Positions 55,489-64,000 of a stretch of DNA of 64,000 nucleotides are shown in pieces. The stretch is taken from NCBI GenBank assembly GCA_905178155.1, contig CAJINV010000011.1, forward strand, positions 2,795,531-2,859,530, given 5' to 3'. Under the pieces are notes generated by a model. The model worked only from the letters and a program-made list of their open reading frames with translations. It was not told the DNA's origin and ran no database searches. Origin of the DNA: Amoebophrya sp. A120. Its lineage: Eukaryota > Sar > Dinophyceae > Syndiniales > Amoebophryaceae. Positions within the stretch are counted from its first letter, which is position 1. Every line of letters starts with the position of its first letter. Position numbers and translations under genes: made by a program.

Positions 55489-57361
55489 TCATATTTCCGC
55501 GAAAACCTTGTAGGGATTGAGAATTCCATTTGGATCCATGGTTTTCTTCAAACTCCGCATCAAATTTATCGCAGACGCGTTTTTTGAATACTGAATCGCA
55601 TTCACTTTCATCAAGCCTATGCCGTGCTCCGCGCTGATGCTGCCATTGTATTTCTGCACCTCCGTCCACAGCCACGGCTCGAGCAAATCCTGGATCTTTG
55701 GGCTGAACTTCCTACTCGTCACGTTTAAATGGAGGTTCCCATCCCCCATGTGCCCGTACCCGACGATGCGGGTGGCTTGGTCGTGATTATCATTATTTCC
55801 GTCACGACCCTCAGTGCTGGACGATGTTGCAGTTCTTGCTGCGAACACACCGCCTTCGACTAATCTTTCCTCACACGCGCCCACGATTTTGTAGATGTCG
55901 GACAGGTTCGGCACGGAAACGTCATATTTGTAGGTGTAGCCATCGTGAACCAGCGCCTCGGCGATTCGTTCCCGCATCGCCCAGAAATCCTTTTGCTGCT
56001 GCTTCGACGCGGCAACGGAACCGTCGGTAATCATATCAAATGCAAATATGTCTGGGTCTGGAAAGGACGGGATTTGTGATGCTAGCTGTGGACCACTACC
56101 AGACAAAAATCTGTATTGCAAGAGAGGCGAAGGAGCCTCAGAGTCAGACTGTTGCCACCCGGAGTGGGCATTTCTCATGCAGTATAGGAATGAGCAAACC
56201 TTCGCGAAAGCCAAAGCTGTCATGCTAGAGCATGCATCACAGGCACCGGGAGCCATGTACAATTTGCAGCATGACAAACCCCCTAAATCTTCCAGACGCA
56301 GACCCAGACATATAAATTTGCAATGCATAAATCAAATCGCTTGACGATTCCAAAAAGGATTCCAGCTTCTCCTGGTCATGCTCGCCGTTCCCGCCGCTGG
56401 TTTCGACCAGCACCGCGAAAAAGTTTTTGTCCTCTTGTGGGTCCTCCAAGCTTGTTGCTGGAAAAAACTCTGGCGGCTTCAATTTCAGATTCTCGCTTGT
56501 GACCTTCACGCACCGACTGTCGAAGAATTCGAACGCGGAGAGAATTTCCCCGAGCTGCTCGCGTGCTTTCTTGAACAACTCCACACAGTCGTTATAGGAG
56601 CGAGCGCAGCAGAGTAACACGTTCACATCGTTCGGCAGCACCGGGCACTGAAACGCCGCTTTCGTGATCACCCCGAGCGTCCCCTCGGAGCCGATTAACA
56701 ACTGTTTCAAGTCGATTCCCGTGTTGTCCTTTTTGTTTCGCGACAAAACATCCACAATGGTCCCGTCCGCCTTCACGAACTCCAGACCGAGGCAAGAGCC
56801 GTGCAGGTTTCCGTACCGCAACAGCCGCAGCCCGCCGGCGTTCGTGGCCAGGTTGCCGCCCAATTGACAGCTGCCCTTCGCGCCCAGGTCGAGGGGGAAA
56901 AGAAGTTCTTTCTCATTCAACTCGGCGTTTGCCTGCTCGAGTATTTTTCCCGCCTCGAAGACCGCAACGCCCGCCTTTTCGTCGATCTTGATCGTCTTGT
57001 TCATTTTCTCCATAGAAAGCACCACTTCGTCGAATACGGGCACGGACCCGCCGACGAGGCCCGTGTTCCCGCCCTGGGGGGTCACCGCGAGTTTCTGCGC
57101 GTTGCAGTGTTTCAGGATTTTGGAAACCTGTCGAGTGGAACCCGGCCGGATTACACACTTCGATTCGCCTTTTACAATCCCCAGCCAATCCTGGTTGTAC
57201 TTCGTTAAGTCGTCGTTGTTTGCCGCCGTGAAAACGTTGGCCGCGCCGCAAATCTCCTGGAATCTTGCAATGTCGGGTGGCTTAAGCTCGTTGAAGAGGT
57301 TGCTCCGCTGCAGATTCGCAGGACGACCGAAACGACGGAGGGACGAACAACGGAGGAACAT
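55489..57361 (-). CDS. D2HGDH: D-2-hydroxyglutarate dehydrogenase (FAD-linked, mitochondrial)
   Basis: Exons 57361-56336 and 56034-55489 give 523 aa, nearly the length of human D2HGDH. The true ATG is 57361; MFLRCSSLRRFGRPANLQRS is a typical mitochondrial presequence. FAD-binding PCMH motifs are clear: VTPQGGNTGLVGGSVPVFDE, PLDLGAKGSCQLGGNLATNA, GGLRLLRYGNLHG and LLIGSEGTLGVITKAAF. The C-terminal domain has GYGHMGDGNLHLNVT and GSISAEHGIGLMK with metal/substrate histidines, and ends NPYKVFAEI. It oxidises D-2-hydroxyglutarate to 2-oxoglutarate, passing electrons to ETF in known members. The only intron is an introner splitting SSSD/MITDGSVA. An Asn/Asp/Ser loop (about 20 aa) is lineage-specific. 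Confidence 0.95.
56035..56335 (-). mobile_element. Introner family I (subfamily c), GAT direct repeat
   Basis: TIRs TGCAAATTTATATGTCTGGG / TGCAAATATGTCTGGGTCTG. Flanked by GAT. A relative lies at 59466-59731. Removal restores the D2HGDH consensus. Confidence 0.88.
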
Positions 57362-58454
57362 TTTCGGGTTATTTTTGGGTAGAAATGAAGACAAAGCTAG
57401 ACGAACAAATAGTATCGCGCAGCTAAATCACAAGTGACACGATGACGATCTCATGCTCAAGCTCATCCTGAAATTACTTGTGTATATTAAAAAAACTGTA
57501 GGCGGACCGCGGCAGCTAGAGGACTCAGTCTACAAACTTGTATGGGGACCGGCCAACATCAACGTCGTGGTTTTTTCTTTTTTACTTTATCTCGGTAAGC
57601 CTGGCTCGACAGAGCAACAATAACGACGAATGGCCTGCATAATGAGCATCAAGATCGCTAAAGCTAAAAGTATGGCAACGCCGACAATGTGAGTACGTGC
57701 CGGGCAGTTGTGGGGGTTAGGATTTAGGACACAGGTTCAATTCACGACAATTGACAGAAGACCACTTAGGCTGGTGGGTTCGGGTTGCTGATGTCGAGGT
57801 TTATGCGATGGGGATTTCTTATTTTCATCCAGTACAATACAAGCAAGACCAAAAGGAAACATCCACTCTGATTCAGAGTCGGATAGTAGTAGTACTGCCA
57901 TACATGTCTACAAGGACCGAAAATTCTTCGAGTCGAACGACAAAAATTCTCTAGTAAGTATTCACGATGGGAAACGACCGCTGGTGATGAACATAAACTG
58001 ATATCAGATACGGAAAACGTAGCCACGACGGATGCAGCGAAGGAGCCTGGCGATTGTTATTTTTGTTTATTCTACTTTGGCACGAAAAATAGAAGCGAGT
58101 ATTAGCATCGCTCGATCTATCATCTCGGAATCCTTGGAGCACTGTGCTCCGGAATGGGGTAACCAAAAAGAAAACCACGATATTAGTGTTGGGTAGCGCA
58201 TCCACTGAAGCGAAAAGATGTTCGGGAAAATGAAAATTTACATTTAGAACAGGATGGGGATTCAACTGCTGAACTACTTACAGAAAAAAAAAACAGCTGA
58301 TATGATACAAAAAAAGCAAAGACTGCAATTTCGAATCAATTTCGCGCAAATAAACAGGCGACTCTGATATGAAAAAGGCGGGGATCATCTTCGGGGAAGA
58401 TAGATCCATGGTCGGTCCAGGTCCAGGTCCTCTCCTGTCCAAACCAAACCACGA
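57362..58454. other. Intergenic stretch
   Basis: No coding frame with support; a 104-codon minus frame (58265-57951) has no motif. Confidence 0.5.
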
Positions 58455-61400
58455 CTACAGATACTGCACCGCCGCCTTCGTGTCGGCGAGCACGCTGGCC
58501 ATGGTTCTCCTGACCTCGTCGGAGATCACCCGGCGCAGGTACTTCTCGAAGTTTTCGTGCTGAGCCGCCTGTGCCGCTTTGGTGTTGACGTTCAGGGCGT
58601 GTTTCAAAGTTTCAATTTCCAACCGCGCCCGCGCGACGTCCTTTTCGATGGTGAGCATTTGCGTCGAGTTCACCGGCTCGCGTACCTGCATGGCGGCGCG
58701 CACCAAGTCGTCGATCACGATTTCGCCGCGGTTGTCCACGTCCAGGATGTTGAAAAGTTCCTCCTGTTTCGCCGTGGACCCAAACGCCTGAGCGACGTAC
58801 TCCGCCGGGGCGTCGGCTAACTCCTCCCGGTTGATGGTACCGTTTCCGTCCTTATCCGTGTCGTGGTACAGCTTCCGGACCATGTTATCGAGTGCAAATA
58901 TGTCTGGGTCTGGAAGATTCGGGGCTTGTCATGCGCATTTTGCATGACCCGTGAGGTCTGTGATGCTGGTGCTAGCATCACAGATTTTTTGAGAGCTTCT
59001 TGATGCTAATTACGCATGAGAAATGCCCTTTCTGCGTGCCAAGAGCTGACTTCTCTTGCTGCTCATGCAACACAGACATTTTTAGAATCCGCAGACAGCA
59101 TTACAAGTTCCACTCTTCCAGACCCAGACATATTTGCAATCCATACATGTCCAGGTTCCGCATTTTTTCCTCCTCGATCTTGATCATGGCTTCCTCCTCC
59201 ATGTCGCGGGAAATCTCGACCACGTTGTCCACGATAATTGCGGTAACCAGGTATGCTGTGCAAAAATATCGTACTCGTAGTAATTGCAATCATGCATGTC
59301 AAGCTAAATCCGCACTACAAATTTTATTTCTCATGCAGAGGAAATTTGTATATGCATCTATACGAGTAGGTACGATGCTTTTGCATTGCATACCAGGTTG
59401 AAGATCGCCATGTTGGTCAGCAAAATGAAGCACACGAAAAACAACCCCAGGGCTGGGGCGTCGTTCATCTATCAAGTGTAAAAGTGTCTGGGTCTGGAAG
59501 ATTGCAACTTGTCATGGTAAATCTGAAGCATGCAAAAATCTGTGTTGCATGAGCGCCAAAAGCTGCACACTTTTGACCAAGTTGGAAGGGAGTTTCTCAT
59601 GCAGGATAGGCATGACAGAGACCTCGCAGACTCTGTCATGCTACGCCCCGCATTCCAGACCTCATGGGGCATGGAAAATCTGCATGACAAGTCTACACTT
59701 TTCCAGACCCAGACATTTTTGCATTTGCTATCATCACCAGCCGCGCAATGTAGCCCCACTGTTCCAGCGTCATGATCTGGAACAGGGTGAAGAACGACCC
59801 GAGCAAAGTGCCGAAGTACTTCTTGACCTCGTGGTCTTGGAAGGTGTCCCCCTCCTCGCAACAGTCTTGCCCAATCAAGCGCGTGAGAAACATGCCGCAC
59901 ATGAACAGGGCGACGCCCAGCAACACGCCCGTCCAAAGCAGCGCCCGGAAACTGCCGATAATTCCCTTGGCTAACAGGACGAGCTCCCGCAGGAAACGGA
60001 ACAAGCGAACCAGCCGCAGGACGCGCTGTGATAGATCAGATAAGGAGATGACCATAAGATTCTTTATAGCGCTACCACTCGAAATTAAAATTATGAGAGA
60101 GCTCGCAAAGAAAATAAACTGAACAGCTTGTCTTCTACGCGATGGGACCAGTAGTATAGTACCAAAAAGAAGTTATTCTCATAATGAAAAAAAAAACATA
60201 AATCATACCACAAGCCTGAGCAATCGGAAGATCCGCAAGACCGTAACCGACCGCAAGTCGCTGTCTTCGTCGGCGGCCGCGAACCTCAGGACCCAGGTGT
60301 CCAAAACCCCGACCGTGACGAGGAGCAAGTCGAAGCAGTTCCAGATGTCTCGGTACCACCCGCAGGGGGCGTAGCAAATGCGCAGGAATAACTCGAAAAG
60401 AAATATCACGTTGAAAAAGGAGTCCGAAATGAATATTGTGAGGAAAAATCCCCCCTCCCCATATCCAAAACGAAATTTGTGTTGCTGTATTTGAGTACAC
60501 AAATCGACTTGTATTGCTAGAAGGCCAAGAGACGCAGCTGCTCCCTCGTTTGCAGGCAATTTGTCATGCTGTTTTCCGTTTCCAGTTGCTTTCTGTCATG
60601 CTAAAGGCGCAAGGCTTTCCAACGCCAGCCAGCACTACAATCCGCATCTCTTCCCTTCTAGCATGACAACATGATTTGTGGTCACAAATCATGCTACACA
60701 AATCTCCCTTTCGATATGGGGAGGGGGGATTTTTCATTTTCATAATGAACCAGCCGATGTCGTCCTCGTTTATGAAATGCAAAAGTGTCTGGGTCTGGAA
60801 ACTTGTGATGCAAGTCAGTCAATAGGAACAAATGCACTGTAATGCGCCGCCAAGCATGACAAGTTGCTTCGTGCTTCTGTGCTGCGTATCCCGCATGAGA
60901 AACTGCGTTTTTGCATGACAGGCGAGAGAGGCTGTTTGTCACCACGCAACACAGATTTAAGGGCCATGCCAGATCAGCATGACAAATCTCGCAATCTTCC
61001 AGACCCAGACATTTTTGCATTTGATATCGTTCGCCTCGGTCCGGTTGTCTGTCTCGATCGCTAACACCAGTGCATTATCCTGTGTAAAAACGCCCCCAAA
61101 ACCCAGAATTGTCATGCAAATACGCAATGACAGGAACATTTGCAATGCGCATCTCCATGAGAGGCATTTCCAGTCGTGTTTTGCTGGCATTTGTAATGCT
61201 GTAAACAAGATGAGAAAGTGGCTTTCTCGTGCGGCTTTCCTTGCTAGCCAGCACTACGCTGCAGATGGAAACTTGTCATGCAGAACTCCCGAAACTTGGG
61301 GATTTGTGTTGCAGACTTCCCATCTTGACTATGGTGATGTGGGGACGTTTTTATTACATGTGATATGCATTCACCAAAATCATGCAGGCAAAGAAGATGT

Positions 61401-61644
61401 CCGCTTGCGGGCGGGAAATCCATTCCACGCATCCCTTTTCCAGGCCGAGCGTCACGAGAACGCGGCGAATCGGGCCCTTGGCTCGCTCCGCCTTGAGCGC
61501 TTCCGCCAGCGCCTCCTTCTCTCGGCGGTTTGCCTCCACCCGAACGCGGATCTGGTCCAGATCCGTCACCGAAAGGCTTTTGGTCGGACCGCTGGTAATG
61601 CCACTCTCCTTCTTCTTCATCGCTGACCTGCCACCCATACCCAT
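58455..61644 (-). CDS. Single-domain voltage-gated cation channel with C-terminal EF-hands
   Basis: Eight exons (61644-61366, 61070-61027, 60765-60744, 60427-60209, 60025-59732, 59465-59392, 59245-59146, 58880-58455) close in frame at 485 aa. One six-helix domain is present: S1 (FFACMILVNALVLAIETDN), S2 (FFNVIFLFELFLRICYAP), S3 (CFDLLLVTVGVLDTWVL), S4 with arginine every third residue (LRIFRLLRLVRVLRLVRLF), S5 (LLWTGVLLGVALFMCGMFL), pore filter TLEQW (about 274-278) and S6 (FFVCFILLTNMAIFNLVTAI). TLEQW resembles filters of NaChBac/EukCat-type Na/Ca channels. The C-terminus has one good EF-hand (DTDKDGNGTINREE, 351 on) and a second weaker one (DVDNRGEIVIDDL), so calcium feedback is plausible. 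Four subunits would form a channel. Six introns are introners; one (60026-60208) is GT-AG. Confidence 0.93.
58881..59145 (-). mobile_element. Introner family I (subfamily a), ACATG direct repeat
   Basis: TIRs TGCAAATATGTCTGGGTCTG, nearly identical at both ends. Flanked by ACATG. Removal joins MRNLDM to VRKLYHDTDKDG. Confidence 0.9.
59246..59391 (-). mobile_element. Introner family II, ACCTGGT direct repeat
   Basis: TIRs TATGCAATGCAAAAGCATCG and, complemented, GTGCAAAAATATCGTACTCG. A 7-bp repeat ACCTGGT flanks it. Removal restores S6: MAIFNLV-TAIIVDNV. Confidence 0.88.
59466..59731 (-). mobile_element. Introner family I (subfamily c), GATG direct repeat
   Basis: TIRs GCAAAAATGTCTGGGTCTGG / GTAAAAGTGTCTGGGTCTGG. 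Flanked by GATG. Removal joins IARLVM to NDAPALGLFF. Confidence 0.88.
60428..60743 (-). mobile_element. Introner family IV, TTCATT direct repeat
   Basis: TIRs AAAAATCCCCCCTCCCCATA on both sides. Flanked by TTCATT. Removal joins DIGWFI to SDSFFNVIF. Confidence 0.9.
60766..61026 (-). mobile_element. Introner family I (subfamily b), AACGA direct repeat
   Basis: TIRs GCAAAAATGTCTGGGTCTGG / GCAAAAGTGTCTGGGTCTGG. Flanked by AACGA. With the next introner it leaves a 22-nt exon (60765-60744). Confidence 0.9.
61071..61365 (-). mobile_element. Introner family V, AATGCA direct repeat
   Basis: TIRs TAATAAAAACGTCCCCA and, complemented, GTGTAAAAACGCCCCCA. Flanked by AATGCA. Removal restores S1: ILVNA-LVLAIETDN. 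Confidence 0.88.
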
Positions 61645-62415
61645 CTTGACAAAGCTGCTTTTGCCGCTAGGCAGCTGACGGAAAGACTATGACTATGAGT
61701 AACAAGCGCAAGAAGGGTCTTGAAAGAAGATGAAATTTGAATTTCGAAACGAAATTTTAATCGATTTCGATTTTGTACAATAGTATAATACGGAGGTCGT
61801 GCTACGAAGTGTTAAATGGTGGCACCGGAAGGAATTTAGCCTTCAAAAACTAGAGGTACTAGGTCGTGGAGCCGATGCTTATTTATACCAACATGATGCC
61901 TCGCAGGAAAATCATGCGGCGCAGAAGTGTCGTTTGTACTTTGTGCCCACGAGACGCGGCATGCACCATCTAGATCTACCTAATATGGAAAAATTATACG
62001 AAAAGGAAAACAAAAGGAAAGTTTGAAAATGTGTATTTCAGGGGGTGACCACTACATGCAGAAGGAGCGTGAGAGTCCTGATTGCAATTTTTCGGTTGGA
62101 AACGCAAACGATTTCTATTTCTAGTTCTTCCAATTTGACACGACATACGAATGCCAAGGAGATTCAACCACTTGGACTTCTGACGATGGATGAATTGTCG
62201 TCACGGGTCTTTTTGTTTTTTTGTACGATGTCGCATTATTTTAATAGACCTGAAAGACTTTTCAGCATAATGCATCTCCAGACCTGGCCAGAAGATGACC
62301 GGCGGCGGCGTCAAATTCTTTTTCGTAGCGCGATAGGAATAGGATTATAATCTGCACGATAACGAATAAAACCAGACACAGTTGTAGTTGTACGAAGTAC
62401 CAGCAGTAGCACAAG

Positions 62416-62727
62416 ATGAAGGCGTCTGAAAAAGACAGAAAGAACGAACTCCTGCACAAACGTACGAAACAGAGCAAAGATAGCGTGGAGAACATTTCAG
62501 TGGGAGCTTCTGCTGCGCGCGCGGCTGTTACCGCGGGACAAAAATCAATTCTTGGGTATGTCGTCAAAGATGAACGAACAAAACCACTCAAGCGCCTTGG
62601 TGACAAGCCAACTCCAAGAACATGTGTGCGCTTATTTTGTAAATTATCCTCAGCAGCACGTTTCTTCATTCACAACAAGCTCCTGCGACAAATCAATACT
62701 ATGTATTCTCAAAATTTTCCAAAGTAG
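62416..62727 (+). CDS. Possible small basic protein (low confidence)
   Basis: A 103-codon frame from an ATG (MKASEKDRKNELLHKRTKQS) with lysine-rich start and VTAGQKSILGYVVKDE, which resembles a PCNA-interacting (PIP) motif but lacks the second aromatic. It would be the only plus-strand gene in the window, divergent from the channel gene. No family recognised; it may be chance. Confidence 0.25.
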   Translation: MKASEKDRKNELLHKRTKQSKDSVENISVGASAARAAVTAGQKSILGYVVKDERTKPLKRLGDKPTPRTCVRLFCKLSSAARFFIHNKLLRQINTMYSQNFPK

Positions 62728-63200
62728 ATAATTATCCACTAGTAGTGTAGGTAGAGACGGCGCCAGAGGAAGAAGTACATCAAGAATATCACCAGCAACA
62801 CGACCAGATTGCTTCCAAAGATTTCCATATGGGCAAGTAGAAACATATGACCTTCACATCGCCGTCAGGAAATCATACAAGCAGCCCTCTAGTAGGGTGG
62901 TGATCAGTTTTTTTCGTTTTCTTGGGAGAAGTGAACAGCCAAGTGGTGCGTCGTGGAGTTGCGCCGTTGGCTGGCCCCAGCATTCACAGCAAAAAAAAGT
63001 ACAAATAACTGCAAGAACGCTGCAAAAAAAGTACAAATGAGGTAACTTTGCTGCGCGAGGTCCTCCAGCAGCTGGAGCTTCGTTCCCGCGCCCTAAGTAA
63101 CGCTAACACTGCTCTTACTTTCATATCCTCGACTACAGTCAGTCCTAGGGATTAGGTGAAGAAAAAGAATACACAACGAAAAAAAAAAAAGTCGTGTAGC

Positions 63201-63220
63201 CCTCCTGGTTATCCAGGAGG
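63201..63220. repeat. Perfect 8-bp-stem hairpin after an A-run
   Basis: CCTCCTGG-TTAT-CCAGGAGG, about ten bases after an A-run (63179-63190). It resembles the short hairpins of the SL/tRNA-like island in form but not in sequence. Function unknown. Confidence 0.5.
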
Positions 63221-64000
63221 AAGCGTAGCCATATTAACCTCGTAATGTTTTTCCGGTTTTTCCGCAGCTGGCGAGAACCTCGAGATAGTTACCAAAAAAA
63301 AGTTCTACCTTGTACTTGTAGACGAAGTGACATCCTACTTGTTCTTCATCAATAACATGTTCATTTTTCTATGTCGCAGCATCAGTCTGGTTACGATTCA
63401 TTTCACCGCACCAGAGTGCCGAACGAGCTGCCTCCAAAGTATGGAGGAGATCATTGCTCTGCTATGCATATTGCTGTACGACCTCTTGAATGTAAAAATG
63501 TAAAAAAGAGAAACCACCACGACACCATCATAATATATTTGGCGTTTGATATCAGTTGTTGACCCATGGTATTTCAATTTTCTATGCGGAACATGAAGAT
63601 ATTGATATTGCAGGCGTGTGCATGTACATGTAGATGTACTACTAGCAACGCCCATACAAGACAAGAGCTTTATTCAGCAGATGTCTTCCTCAGAGTGAGA
63701 CGAATTGTCTTTATCGAAAAGAGTGAAATTTCATATTGGGCCTTTTCATTTGTCAGTACAACGTCAACAAGTAACAACTACAATTGAGATTCCCGATGCG
63801 GAGGCTCCGAACTTCGTACTTTCGCAGAGACTACGAGTACGACTGGATCCTTTGTCAGAGAGAATAATTTCTTTTGACTAATGGCGCCATGAATGGTATA
63901 GATACCATGTAATTGAAATTGTAATTTAAACTGATAAGTATCTCTATCTGTTGTAAGTCTATAGCTGCTATGATCCCTGTGTAAATTTTTTTCCCGTATT

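Larger units (their letters stand above)
61645..64000. other. Right-end stretch without a confident gene
   Basis: Besides one possible small plus-strand ORF (62416-62727) and a hairpin at 63201, I see only short frames. One at 63371-63562 contains ELPPKYGG, loosely like the end of a CRAL-TRIO domain, without any supporting exon. Confidence 0.45.

Noticed and set aside
63371-63562. Plus-strand frame with ELPPKYGG, suggestive of a CRAL-TRIO end
   Set aside because: A single short motif without upstream domain sequence or exon support.
1-64000. CRISPR arrays, bacterial operons, prophage or viral genes
   Set aside because: No regularly spaced repeats and no ribosome-binding-site-led gene trains; gene structure and content are eukaryotic nuclear throughout.

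Overview
The window looks like nuclear DNA from a compact dinoflagellate-lineage genome, most likely a parasitic syndinian of the Amoebophrya type. Two signals support this. First, the minus strand carries an intact copy of the 22-nt dinoflagellate spliced leader at 5268-5247, followed directly by a GT donor and, 58 nt from its 5' end, a T4 run: a complete small SL RNA gene. Second, coding genes are interrupted by about 28 introner-type introns with terminal inverted repeats (TIRs), mostly flanked by 2-8 bp direct repeats of exon sequence and mostly lacking GT-AG ends. Introners of this kind are known from Amoebophrya. The species assignment is inference; the two signals are read directly from the sequence.

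Every gene I can support lies on the minus strand, so the 64 kb behaves as one unidirectional gene cluster. From left to right: a multi-pass membrane protein running off the left edge (1-3794); a small-RNA island with the SL RNA gene, a diverged SL-like copy and tRNA-like hairpin units (4620-5390); a coiled-coil protein (5620-6964); an ankyrin/two-TM protein (7686-9646); an ERCC6L/PICH-like SNF2 ATPase with a C-terminal J-like segment (10407-17392); a family-16 methyltransferase (18119-20050); a tandem family of disordered proteins with two transposon-like insertions (21502-28476); an atypical protein kinase (30294-33477); a small conserved-looking protein (35111-35874); an FkbM-like methyltransferase (36552-39751); an unknown protein (40400-42684); ribosomal protein eS26 (43619-44317); splicing factor CWC15 (45192-46472); a cytochrome b5-domain protein (47686-48792); ribosomal protein eL13 (49736-50812); a Rieske protein (51678-53165); a COMT-like methyltransferase (53780-54910); D-2-hydroxyglutarate dehydrogenase (55489-57361); and a single-domain voltage-gated cation channel with EF-hands (58455-61644). 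The last 2.3 kb holds no confident gene.

Exon structures were rebuilt by hand from reading frame, family motifs and repeat-flanked junctions. Several reconstructed coding sequences close exactly in frame: SNF2 1344 aa, kinase 372 aa, channel 485 aa, eL13 211 aa, D2HGDH 523 aa, eS26 110 aa. This supports the introner boundaries. Ordinary GT-AG introns occur beside introners in the same genes, and some GT-AG introns carry introner-like internal motifs.

Functionally the genes are ordinary housekeeping (translation, splicing, DNA motor, redox) mixed with membrane and signalling genes. No operon-like functional grouping is evident. Co-orientation plus a local SL RNA gene fits dinoflagellate gene expression, in which mRNAs are capped by trans-splicing.
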